Shown in pieces: positions 41,520 through 50,232 of a stretch of 64,000 nucleotides of DNA; the stretch's first letter is position 1; each line of letters starts with the position of its first letter. A program made the position numbers and the translations under genes. Under the pieces are notes generated by a model that saw nothing but the letters and a program-made list of their open reading frames with translations, searched no databases and was not told the origin of the DNA. The stretch comes from Polyangiaceae bacterium UTPRO1 (GTDB taxonomy: Bacteria > Desulfobacterota > Binatia > UTPRO1). The stretch spans positions 186,001 to 250,000 of the forward strand of contig MWST01000018.1 of assembly GCA_002050235.1 (NCBI GenBank). The letters are read 5' to 3'.

Positions 41520-43432
41520 CTCCGGTCTCCGATCTCGGTGGAATGCGCGGCAGCGCCGTAGCGGGCGAGCAGCGTCGCCGACCAGCGCAGAAAGTCTTCT
41601 TCGGTCACGATGCCGACGAGCGCGCCGCGGGCATCGACGACCGGCATGCAGCCTATCTTCTGACGCACCATACGCAGCGCAACGTCCGCCGCCGATTCGC
41701 CGGCCGCCGCAGTACTGACGTGCGATTCCATGACATCGGCAGCGGTTGCCCAGCCGAAGCCGTCGATACGATCGCGTTCGTCGCGCAGTGCGAGAGAGCT
41801 CGGCGACGCGGCGAGAAGATCGCGATGCGTGATCAGTCCTACCAGCGCACCGTGTCTGTCGACGACCGGCAGATGCCGAATCCGCCGCTCGCGCATGGTC
41901 TTCCACGCGTTCGCCAGCAGCTCCGCGGTGCCGACGTACGCAACGTCGCGGGTCATGAGCTCGCCGACCGTGACGCCCCCGGCGTACGGCGTACGTGGAG
42001 GCGTCGTCGCATCGCGCGCTCCGAGGTGGAGCGCTAGCTCGTCTGCCGAGGCACGAAGCGCTACCGGCAGGCGTTCGACGTCGGGCACGAGCCGCGCGTC
42101 GGCGGTGGCGGTGATCGAGATCGTGCCCGCGTAGCTCAAGATCGCGAAGCCGAGACCGATGTCGGCGGCGAGCGGCACCAGCGGATGCACGTCGAGCACG
42201 CGCCGGCCGAGGAGGCGGCGCGGCTCGCGGGGTCCCGGCACGTTCGTACAGACCGTGTGCGCTACCGGCCACCACTGGGGAAGCCGCGACAGCGCCGGCG
42301 CCAGGACGGACGGAACGATCCCCGCGATGCCGAGCGCGAGATCGAAGACCTGACCCTGGCCGGCCTCCTTGTTGGCGCGCATCTCGGCCGCGATCAGGCG
42401 GAGGCGCTCGCGCGCGTCGGCGATGTCCACCGGCAGCGCTGCGAACATGCCCGACACCCGGTTCCCGAGCTGCAGGTGCTCATCGTTGCGGCGGACGTTC
42501 ACGGGAATGAGGGCGCGCACGCGCCGCGGCGCCCGCGTCGCCTCGACCGGCAAGAAGCGCCGGAGGGCACCCGCAATGACCGCGAGCGCCACGTCGTTGA
42601 CCTTGCACCCGGCAGCTCCGCGGATGGCGAGGAATTCGTCGAGATCGAAAGTCGCCCAGACGATGCGCCGCTCCTCTCCGAGCGGACCGTTGAAGGGGAA
42701 CGGCACGAGGCGCCGGCCAACTACATCGAGGACGGTCCCGGCGGCAGCGGCGGCGGCGCGGACGCCGGCGACCGCTCGGCGCGGATGGACGACGGCATCG
42801 AGCACGCGGCCGATCCTCTCCGCAACGTCGCCCGCCACCGTCCCGGGCCGTCGAGCCGATGGCGGCGCTCCGATCCCGGTGGGCTCTGGCGTCCCGAGAC
42901 GCTCCTCCCAGCCGTCCGTCATGACCTCGAGAACCTGCACCCCGCTCACACCGTCGATCATGCAATGATGGACCTTCGTGAGCAGTGCGGCGCGGCCGCC
43001 GGCGAGCCCTTCGAGGAGCACGCACTCCCAGAGCGGGCGGTCGGCGGGCAGCGGCCGCGCGAAGATCTCCTGCAGCACGCGCCGGAAAGCCGGCTCGTCG
43101 CCGGGTGTCGGCACCGCGATGCGGTGGAAGTGGCGGCGTGGATCGAAGGCGGGGTCCGGACGCCAGCGCGGGGCGGAGACGTCGAGCGCCGCCCGCACCG
43201 GGAGTTGGCGATAGCGCTCGAGCGCGCCGAGCCGCTCGGCGAGCGTCGCCACGAGGTCGTCGAAAGGCGGCGCCGACTCGAGGACCGCGACGGCGCCGAC
43301 GTGCAGAAACTCCGTCGGCCGCTCCAGATAGAGAAAGGAAGCGTCGAGCGGAGTGAGCCGATCGTCACCCACCCGCACCCGCGGCGGCGACACGGAGTCG
43401 GAATGTTCGCTGGTGGCGTGGGTCGAAGGCAT
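41516..43432 (-). CDS. WS/DGAT acyltransferase fused to a CBS pair
   Basis: This 638-residue protein has a full WS/DGAT enzyme (residues about 20-470; LTPLDASFLYLERPTEFLHVG, catalytic HHCMIDG at 155-161, HTVCTNVPGPREPRRLLG) followed by two CBS domains at about 487-545 (VGELMTRDV..RHLPVVDRHGALVGLITHRDL) and 564-622 (ADVMESHV..GCMPVVDARGALVGIVTEEDF). The enzyme would make triacylglycerol or wax ester; the C-terminal Bateman module would let an adenine nucleotide control it. I know this acyltransferase as a stand-alone protein, so the fusion is unusual. It is coupled by ATGA to a second CBS protein. Confidence 0.88.
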   Translation of the reverse strand: MPSTHATSEHSDSVSPPRVRVGDDRLTPLDASFLYLERPTEFLHVGAVAVLESAPPFDDLVATLAERLGALERYRQLPVRAALDVSAPRWRPDPAFDPRRHFHRIAVPTPGDEPAFRRVLQEIFARPLPADRPLWECVLLEGLAGGRAALLTKVHHCMIDGVSGVQVLEVMTDGWEERLGTPEPTGIGAPPSARRPGTVAGDVAERIGRVLDAVVHPRRAVAGVRAAAAAAGTVLDVVGRRLVPFPFNGPLGEERRIVWATFDLDEFLAIRGAAGCKVNDVALAVIAGALRRFLPVEATRAPRRVRALIPVNVRRNDEHLQLGNRVSGMFAALPVDIADARERLRLIAAEMRANKEAGQGQVFDLALGIAGIVPSVLAPALSRLPQWWPVAHTVCTNVPGPREPRRLLGRRVLDVHPLVPLAADIGLGFAILSYAGTISITATADARLVPDVERLPVALRASADELALHLGARDATTPPRTPYAGGVTVGELMTRDVAYVGTAELLANAWKTMRERRIRHLPVVDRHGALVGLITHRDLLAASPSSLALRDERDRIDGFGWATAADVMESHVSTAAAGESAADVALRMVRQKIGCMPVVDARGALVGIVTEEDFLRWSATLLARYGAAAHSTEIGDRR

Positions 43433-43633
43433 GACGATGCTCGTTGTCGGCGGCTGCAAACTACCTGCCATACGCCCGGCTGCATATGGCCGAGCGCTGC
43501 TTCCGGCCGTTGGGAACCCGCCGCCGACGCCTTCGCACGCGTGCAAAGCGGAGTCCAGATCCGTCCTGCCGGCGCGCCTCGCCGCCGCACGGCACGACGC
43601 TTGCGACGCGGCGCGCGCGGGAGGAGCCGTCCG

Positions 43634-44020
43634 ATGAGGAAGTCGACGCCGGTACACGAGTACATGAGCCGCCTGCCCGAAGAGATCGATCGTCGCGAGA
43701 CGCTCGGTGCCGCAGCCGACCGCATGGCCGCCTGCGACGTCCGCCACATCCCGGTGATGGACGGCGCCTCCGTCTGCGGCGTGTTGTCGCGAGCGGATAC
43801 CCTCGCCGCCTGGATCCGTTACGGCCAAAACGCCCGCGCAGTAGCGGTCGGCGAGGTCTGCACCCGCGCCCCGCTCCAGGTGTCGCCGGTAGCGCCGATC
43901 GGCGAGGTCGCCGCGCGGATGCTCGAGCGCGGCGTCACGAGCGCGCTCGTCAGCGACGGCGGCGTTCTGGTCGGGATCTTCACCAGCACCGACGCGCTTC
44001 GGGTCCTCGCCGAGCGCTAG
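43634..44020 (+). CDS. Two-CBS-domain protein, divergent from the WS/DGAT-CBS gene
   Basis: ATG 43634 follows GGAGGAG and gives 128 residues forming one CBS pair: VHEYMSRLPEEIDRRETLG..VRHIPVMDGASVCGVLSRADTL and VGEVCTRAPLQVSPVAP..VTSALVSDGGVLVGIFTSTDALR. It is transcribed away from the WS/DGAT-CBS operon with a 201-bp gap, so both may be co-regulated. Its TAG stop shares the palindrome CTAG with the stop of the coiled-coil gene on the other strand. The ligand and partner are unknown; nucleotide sensing is the family expectation. Confidence 0.85.
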   Translation: MRKSTPVHEYMSRLPEEIDRRETLGAAADRMAACDVRHIPVMDGASVCGVLSRADTLAAWIRYGQNARAVAVGEVCTRAPLQVSPVAPIGEVAARMLERGVTSALVSDGGVLVGIFTSTDALRVLAER

Positions 44021-47000
44021 GACCGTGCGGCGGGGACCCGCGGTCGCGATCCGGAGCCCGGAGGCTGTCCGACTATGGCGAGGGCCTCCGCCCGCGACAC
44101 GATCTTCGCCGCGACTTCGGGATGATTCAGCACCGCCGTGAACGGATCGGCGGCGTCGCTCGGCCCTTCGATCAGGACGACGATCGGAACCGGCGAGCTC
44201 GCCGCCACGCGTACGAGCACGGCCGCCGCATCCTGCGGCGCGCCGAGGTCGGCGACGACCGCGTGCGGATTGATCATGTCCAGGAGGTCGATCGCCTGTT
44301 TCGCGTCCCACGCGAGCGATACCGACGTACCTTGGCGTACGAGCGCCTGACGGAGGCTCAAGAGGGCGTCGACATCGGCACCGACCGTGACCACTCGCGC
44401 CTTCGTCGGTGCGAGCGCACCGAGCTTGGCAACGATCGCGTCGGGAGCGAGCGGTCGGCTCGCGGGCTCGACGCGGCCGAGCGGCAGGGCGCGGTCGGCG
44501 GAGGCGACGCAACCGAAGATCTGTACGGCCGCCGCACCGGCGCGCACAGCGAGGAGCGTCTTCATCGCGCCCGGGGCAGCGAGGTTCACGAGAATGCGTC
44601 CGGGAGCGGCGGCGACGAGCTTCTGGATCGCCTCGTCGCTCGGCGTGACGATCATTAAATCGGCAACACCCTCCGCCGCGGCTTTCCACGCCCCCTCGTC
44701 GTCGAGCACGGCGACGAGGCTCGAGGCCGGCGCCTCGGCGCGGCGTGATCCGCCGGCAGAAGCGGGAGCGATGCGGCTCGGCGCTGCCGGCGACAGCGGT
44801 GACCGCGAGGGGGCCGCTGTACCTGCGGCCGGCACGGAGCGCGGAGATCCGGAAGACGCGGGCGCCTCCGCGCCGGCCGGACGCACACCGGCACCGGAGC
44901 GGCTTTCAAGCGGCGCCCGGCGCGCTTTCTCTGCGGCGACGCGCGCCTCCTCTGCAGCGATACGCGCGGCTTCGGCCGCATCCCGCGAAGTCTCGGCTTC
45001 GAGGCGCGCCGCCTCTGCAGCGGTGACCTCGGTGCGAAGCGACGTGACTTCACCCTCGAGCTCCGCGACCCGGGCGGCGAGCGCCTGCTCGCGGTCCCGC
45101 GTCTCGGCGAGGTTCGCCTCGATGCGGTCCTGCGCAGCGCGCGTTCCGGCGAGATCGGCGGCGAGTCGATCGCGCTCGGCCGCGGCGTCTGCCGCCGCTT
45201 CACCGAGGCGGCAGGCGTCGCCCGCGAGCATTTCCGCGCGCGACGAAAGGGCTGCGATTTCGCTCGTGCGCTCGTCGTCGAGCGCACGTAGGGAGGCCTC
45301 CGCCTCGGCGAGCCGCACCCCCACCGCCCACGCCTGGCCGCGGGCTTCCTGGAGGAGTACCGTGGCATCCCGATCGCGACTCCGCGCCGCCTCGAGCGCG
45401 CTCTTGAGGGCTTCCTCGAGATGCGTTTTCGCAGCCGCCGCCCCTTCGAGGTCGGCCGCGAGTCGATCGCGTTCGGCCGCGACTGCGGCACTCGCCTCGC
45501 GCCGGCGATCCGCGTCGGCCTCGAGCGCGCCGACCTGCGCGGTCAGCGCCGCGATCTCGGCTGCGCGCTCCTCGGCGAGTGCGGTCAGTCGCTGTTCGCT
45601 CTCGACGAGCCGCGCCGCCGTCATCCAGTGATGCGCTCGCGCCGTTTCGAGGCCCGCCTCCGCCTCGCGCTCGCGCTCACGATTGTCGTCGAGCGCCGTG
45701 TGCAGAGACTCCTCGAGATGCACCTTCGCAGCGAGCGCCCCTTCGAGCTCGGCCGAGAGGCGATCGCACTCGGCTCCGATGTTGGCATGCGCCTCGCGCA
45801 ACTGGTCGGCGGCGAGGAGAAAGGTATCGAGCCGCGCGTTCAGACGCGCTACTTGGGCCGTGTGCTCTTCGTCGCGAAGCGTCAGCGTCACATCGGCCTG
45901 CTCGATCCGGAGCGCGAGATCCCATACGTGGCCACGCGCGTCATAAACCTCGGAAGCCCGGCTCCGCGCCTCGTCGAGCGCCGCGGCGAGGGCGCCTTCG
46001 AGGAGGGCCTTGGCAGCCGCAGCGCCTTCGAGATCGGCGGTCCGGCGGTCGTACTCGGCGCGCAGCCTGGCGAGAGCCTCGCGCTGCTCGTCGAGCTCCG
46101 CGATCGCTTCCCGCAAGCGCGCGTCGTCGAGAGCCACCGTCGCCGCGTATCGCTCCTCGATCGTCCGCAACGCCGCGTCGCGCTCGGCCACGAGCGCAGC
46201 GCGCTCCTCGGCGGCTGCGAGGGCGAGGCGCTCGCGCTCACGGCTTTCCTCGATCGCCTGCTGGAAGGAGCGCTCGAGGTGCACCTTGGCCGCCAGCGTG
46301 CCTTCGAGCTCGGCAGAGAGTCGATCCCGCTCGCTCCCGAGCGCCGTCTGACGCGTCCGCAAGGCCTCGATTTCGGCGACCGCCTGGTCGATACGGGCGA
46401 GGAGGGCTGCCGTCTCGGCGGCAGCGGTTTCGCGCAATGCCGCGATTTCCGCTTCGCGGACGCCGACACGCCCCTCGGCCGCCTCCATCCGCCCGTGAAC
46501 GGCTGCGAAGGCCTGCTGGCGAGCGTCGGCGTCGGCACGCATGGCTGCAAGAGCCTCGTCGGTGCGAGCGTTCGCTGCGGCGGCTTCGGCGAGCTCCGCT
46601 GCGAATCGATCGCGCGCCGCCGCGGTGCTCGCGTGCGCCTCCCGCAAGACCGCCTGCTCGGCCTCCATCCGGTCTAGATGAGCGCGGAGAGCGGTAGCCT
46701 CGGCAGCCGACTCCGCGCGTACGTGATCGAGGCTGCGCTCGGCCTCGGCCAGGCGCTGGGCGAGCTCGTCTGCGGCACGGCACGCAGCGTCGCCGCGCGC
46801 CCGCTCCTCGTCGCGCGCGACCTGTGCGGCCTCCGCCTCGGTGCGCAGGCGGGCGTAGTCGACGCGCAGGTCGGCGAGTTCCGCCGCGACCCGCTCGCCG
46901 CTCGCGCGTGCCGCCGCGAGCTCGCTCCGTTCGACGGCGAGATCGGCGAGCACGCGGTCGCGGCCCTCCTCGGCAACGCGGACGGCATCGAGGGCGCGTT

Positions 47001-49755
47001 GCAGATCCTCCCCGACGCGGCCAAGGTCGTGGGACGCTGCCGCCTCGAGCGCTTCGCGAGCGCGTTGCTCACGAGCTACGGAAGCTTCGGCATCGGCGAG
47101 TCGCGCGCGCAGAACGTCATGCTCGCGGGTCTGCTCGGCCCGGCGCTCCTCTGCTTCGCGGCCGACGCGGGTAGCGGCCTCGTCGGCAGCTCGGGCGGCA
47201 TCGCGTGCGGCCGCATCGCGCTCGGCAGCCAGGCGGGCGCTCGTTTCTTCGGCCGTTCGCCGCGCCTCGACCGCCTCGGCGAGCGCGGCCGCGAGCCCGT
47301 CGGCGCGTGCCGCGTCGGTACGGGCCGCCTCCAGCGCCGCGACGAGGCGAGCGTGCTCCGCGGTGACGCTAGCCCGCAGCTCCGCGAGCGCTGTCTCGCG
47401 GGTGCGCTCCGCCTCCGCCGCGAGATCGGTGATACGTTGCTCGGCGGCCTCGCGCGCGGCGCGCTCCGCGATCGCCCGCGCCTCGGCGTCGGCAAGCCCG
47501 GCGGCCAAGACCTCCGTCTCCGCCTTTAGAGCCGCGACCCGGGACTCGTTCTCGCTCGTCAGCTCAGGCAGGCGGGCGGCGGTTCGCCGCGTCTCGTCGA
47601 GCTGCTGCTCGAGCCGAGCGGCCTCGGCGACCGCAGCGTCGCGGGCGTCTTCGAGGCCGCGCAAGGCGTCGCGCAGCGTGCGCATCTCGTCCTGTGCCTC
47701 GACAACGGCCTCGCCGAGGCGCGCTTCGAGGGCTTCGCGAGCCTGGTGCTCGTGTGCCGCGCCCGCCTCGGCCTCGGCGAGGCGCGCGTGGAGTCGGTCG
47801 ATCTCGGCCGTGAGATCGGTCCAGCGTGTTGCGGCCTGCGCTGCTCGTTCCGGATCCGGCGCGGCGGCAAGCCGCAGCCGCTCGACTTCGGCGCCGAGCC
47901 GAGCCGCTTCGGCGACGGCGGCCGCACGCCCCTGTTCGGCCTCGCGCGCCGCCGCGAGCGCGCGGCGCAGCTCCTCTTGACCGGAAGAGACGCCACCGGT
48001 CAACCGCGTCTCGAGCTCTTCGCGAGCCCGGTGTTGGTGCGCAGCGCCGGCTTCGGCCTCGGCGACGCGCGTCCGCAGGCGGTCGATCTCGGTCGCCAGC
48101 TCGGCGACGCGCGCATCCACCTCGTCACTCGTTCCCGGCGCCAGCGCCGCACGCGCTTCGGCTTGTTCGAACGCCGCACGCAGCCGCACCGTCTCGGCGA
48201 CCGCGGCGGCACGCGCCTCCTCGGCCGTGCGCGCCGCTTCGAGGGCGTGGCGGAGCTCCTGCTGCGTCGTGGCGACGCCTTGCGCTAGGCGAGCCTCGAG
48301 CTCTTCGCGGGCGCGGTGCTCGTGGGCCGCTCCCGCCTCCGCCTCCGCGAGACGCGCTCGTAGGCGGTCGATCTCGGCAAGGAGCGGTCCGATGCGCTCG
48401 TCCCGCTGCCCGGGATCGGCCGGCCCGGGAGCACTTTCGAGCCGCGCCAGTTCGAGCTCGCCTCTGAGGCGTGCGGCTTCGGCAACGGCTGCGAGACGCT
48501 GGCGATCGGCGTCGCGCGCCGCCGCGAGCGCCTGACGCATCTCGCGCTGTCCCGCGTTCACGCCGCCCGCGAGGCGCCCTTCGAGTTCCTCACGAGCGCG
48601 CTGCTCGTGTGCCGCTCCGGCCTCGGCCTCGGCGAGCTTGGCCCGCAAACGGTCGACCTCCGCGGCGAGGTCGGCCGCGCGTTCGTCCGCCGCGGACGAC
48701 GGTGCAGGGGCCTGGACCGCCTCCAGGCGGAGGCGGTCGAGCTCGGCGCGCAAGCGTGCGCTCTCCGCGAGTGCGGCCACGCGGCCGTTCTCAGCCTCGC
48801 GGACGGCGTCGTGCGCGCGCTGGAGCTCGAGGCGGCCCGCCGAGGCGCCGCCGGCAACTCGCGCCTCCATCTCCTCGCGCGTCCGCCGTTCACGCGCCTC
48901 GGCCGCCTCGACATCGCTGAGCTTGGCCCGCAGGCGATCGAGCTCGGTGCGCAACGCCGCGGTGCGCGCACTCTCGGCGGCCTGCGCGGCGGCTAGCGAC
49001 GCCGCCAGCCGATCCCGCTCCTGCTCCGCGCGCGCCAGCGCCGCGGCGTCGGCAGGGCTCGCCCCTGTCCGCTTCGCGGACGGGGGCGGCGCGGCGGCCT
49101 CGGAGCGAGCAACCGGGGCCCCGCTGACGTTGTGCGTCGCCGTCGGCCCCACCGCGACCGCGGACATCGAAACACGGTTTTCGGCTTGGCGCCGCACCGC
49201 TTCGATGACTCGCGCGACCTCCTGGAGCGGCCCCTCGACAGCGTGTAGCTGGCGCTCCGCGAAGGTGCGCGGACGGAGTGCGATGAGGACGATGCTCGCG
49301 AGCGGCTTCTGATCGCCGTAGAGCGGCAGGCACACGACCGAGCTCATCTCGGCGGCAGCTTCGACCAGTGGCGGAACGAAGCGGTTCTGCGCTGCGTTCT
49401 CGATGAGGTATGCACGACCGTTCACGAGGCCGTGCATCGGCATCTCCCAGGCATCGACCTCGCCCTTGCGGACGATGCGGAGGCGGCGACACCCTTCGTC
49501 GGAGAGGCCGGCTTCAGCGGCCAGCCGGAGAAGCCGTTGGCGGACGTCGTAGAGGCAGATAGCGCCGGCCGCGGCACCGATCGACTCCATGATGGCGCGC
49601 AGCATCGGGTCGAGGGCGTCCTCGGGAGAAGCGACCTCGGCCGCGATCGTGTGCAGCCGCACCGTGAGCTGGTCCTCGCCGCGCGGGACGTCGGCGATGT
49701 GTGACGGCCGCTTCCGAGGAGCGAAGAGGCTGCCGGCGTCGGAAGCGAAGCTCAC
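44017..49755 (-). CDS. Giant GAF, coiled-coil and receiver-like protein
   Basis: GTG 49755 gives 1912 residues; an in-frame TTG at 49905 would add 50 residues and neither start has a good ribosome site. The order is: a GAF domain (about residues 30-190; ICLYDVRQRLLRLAAEAGL, VVCLPLYGDQKPLASIVLIAL), a linker, about 1300 residues of Ala/Glu/Arg/Leu coiled coil, a Pro/Ala/Ser-rich linker, and a C-terminal receiver-like region (RVVTVGADVDALLSLRQAL..VVADLGAP) with an Asp at the phosphorylation position but without the usual acidic pair. The layout resembles myxobacterial polarity scaffolds AglZ and FrzS in reverse order. Cytoplasmic; role inferred only as a scaffold. Confidence 0.85.
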   Translation of the reverse strand: MSFASDAGSLFAPRKRPSHIADVPRGEDQLTVRLHTIAAEVASPEDALDPMLRAIMESIGAAAGAICLYDVRQRLLRLAAEAGLSDEGCRRLRIVRKGEVDAWEMPMHGLVNGRAYLIENAAQNRFVPPLVEAAAEMSSVVCLPLYGDQKPLASIVLIALRPRTFAERQLHAVEGPLQEVARVIEAVRRQAENRVSMSAVAVGPTATHNVSGAPVARSEAAAPPPSAKRTGASPADAAALARAEQERDRLAASLAAAQAAESARTAALRTELDRLRAKLSDVEAAEARERRTREEMEARVAGGASAGRLELQRAHDAVREAENGRVAALAESARLRAELDRLRLEAVQAPAPSSAADERAADLAAEVDRLRAKLAEAEAGAAHEQRAREELEGRLAGGVNAGQREMRQALAAARDADRQRLAAVAEAARLRGELELARLESAPGPADPGQRDERIGPLLAEIDRLRARLAEAEAGAAHEHRAREELEARLAQGVATTQQELRHALEAARTAEEARAAAVAETVRLRAAFEQAEARAALAPGTSDEVDARVAELATEIDRLRTRVAEAEAGAAHQHRAREELETRLTGGVSSGQEELRRALAAAREAEQGRAAAVAEAARLGAEVERLRLAAAPDPERAAQAATRWTDLTAEIDRLHARLAEAEAGAAHEHQAREALEARLGEAVVEAQDEMRTLRDALRGLEDARDAAVAEAARLEQQLDETRRTAARLPELTSENESRVAALKAETEVLAAGLADAEARAIAERAAREAAEQRITDLAAEAERTRETALAELRASVTAEHARLVAALEAARTDAARADGLAAALAEAVEARRTAEETSARLAAERDAAARDAARAADEAATRVGREAEERRAEQTREHDVLRARLADAEASVAREQRAREALEAAASHDLGRVGEDLQRALDAVRVAEEGRDRVLADLAVERSELAAARASGERVAAELADLRVDYARLRTEAEAAQVARDEERARGDAACRAADELAQRLAEAERSLDHVRAESAAEATALRAHLDRMEAEQAVLREAHASTAAARDRFAAELAEAAAANARTDEALAAMRADADARQQAFAAVHGRMEAAEGRVGVREAEIAALRETAAAETAALLARIDQAVAEIEALRTRQTALGSERDRLSAELEGTLAAKVHLERSFQQAIEESRERERLALAAAEERAALVAERDAALRTIEERYAATVALDDARLREAIAELDEQREALARLRAEYDRRTADLEGAAAAKALLEGALAAALDEARSRASEVYDARGHVWDLALRIEQADVTLTLRDEEHTAQVARLNARLDTFLLAADQLREAHANIGAECDRLSAELEGALAAKVHLEESLHTALDDNREREREAEAGLETARAHHWMTAARLVESEQRLTALAEERAAEIAALTAQVGALEADADRRREASAAVAAERDRLAADLEGAAAAKTHLEEALKSALEAARSRDRDATVLLQEARGQAWAVGVRLAEAEASLRALDDERTSEIAALSSRAEMLAGDACRLGEAAADAAAERDRLAADLAGTRAAQDRIEANLAETRDREQALAARVAELEGEVTSLRTEVTAAEAARLEAETSRDAAEAARIAAEEARVAAEKARRAPLESRSGAGVRPAGAEAPASSGSPRSVPAAGTAAPSRSPLSPAAPSRIAPASAGGSRRAEAPASSLVAVLDDEGAWKAAAEGVADLMIVTPSDEAIQKLVAAAPGRILVNLAAPGAMKTLLAVRAGAAAVQIFGCVASADRALPLGRVEPASRPLAPDAIVAKLGALAPTKARVVTVGADVDALLSLRQALVRQGTSVSLAWDAKQAIDLLDMINPHAVVADLGAPQDAAAVLVRVAASSPVPIVVLIEGPSDAADPFTAVLNHPEVAAKIVSRAEALAIVGQPPGSGSRPRVPAARS
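45184..46326 (-). repeat. Second array of about four 95-residue repeats
   Basis: Further along the same gene, units beginning DRLSAELEGALAAKVHLEES start at 46326, 46050, 45765 and 45468, that is, spaced 92, 95 and 99 residues. The core LEGAxAAKxHLEEALxxALDxxRSR differs from the first array, so the two arrays probably expanded separately. Confidence 0.75.
47515..48939 (-). repeat. Five tandem 95-residue (285-bp) coiled-coil repeats
   Basis: Within the giant coiled-coil gene, a unit starting DRLRAxLAEAEAGAAHEHRA recurs five times with an exact period of 95 residues (starts at 48939, 48654, 48369, 48084, 47799). The shared core is RAREELEARL, then a variable GGV-type turn, a basic helix AALAAAREAE, and AAVAEAARLRAELERL. 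Confidence 0.85.
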
Positions 49756-49947
49756 GGCCTGAGAGTCTGCAACGCGTGTGCCCGCGGCTTCGGCCAGGAT
49801 TCCGCCTCGCCGCCGGGCAGCAAGCAGCACAAAACCGACGCGGCCGGCACCTGCACGTCGCGCTCGCTCCGCGGCCGCCCACGAAAATGCGATGACAGCT
49901 CGCAAAGGCTGTGGACGCGGCGCGACCGGCCCGCTCCTGCGCGGCTT

Positions 49948-50232
49948 TCACTGAAGGAACGGCCGGACGGTCGCAAACGCCTCGCGGGCGTCGTGCGCGC
50001 GATTGATCTCCAGGACGTCCTCGAGCTTCCGGAGCTGGAGGATCATCTGATCCAGGCGGTCGTCATCGTGGACGAGGAGCAGGATCGTGCTCCGCGTGGC
50101 GTCGCCGACCGGAAGGCAGAGAATGCCTTCCACGTTGAAAGCGCGGCGCGCAAAGAGGCCGCAGACATGGGACATCACCCCGGGATGGTTCCGGACCTGC
50201 AAGCGCAGGACGACCTCAGCGCTCTGCCGCAT
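49948..50232 (-). CDS. ilvN: Acetolactate synthase small (regulatory) subunit
   Basis: This 94-residue protein is a single ACT domain of the short IlvN type: [29 protein letters not shown] and a later [17 protein letters not shown] subunits bind valine and give feedback inhibition of the large subunit. Its length matches the small subunit of enterobacterial ALS I (about 96 residues) rather than the 160-residue IlvH type. ATG 50232 lies inside ilvB, overlapping its end by 17 bp, so translation is coupled. Confidence 0.9.
   Translation of the reverse strand: MRQSAEVVLRLQVRNHPGVMSHVCGLFARRAFNVEGILCLPVGDATRSTILLLVHDDDRLDQMILQLRKLEDVLEINRAHDAREAFATVRPFLQ

Noticed and set aside
41516..44689. Reading the WS/DGAT-CBS gene from 44689 to give over 1000 residues
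   Set aside because: Residues before ATG 43432 are Arg/Pro-rich and overlap the divergent CBS gene and the coiled-coil gene; the WS/DGAT domain itself begins just after 43432.
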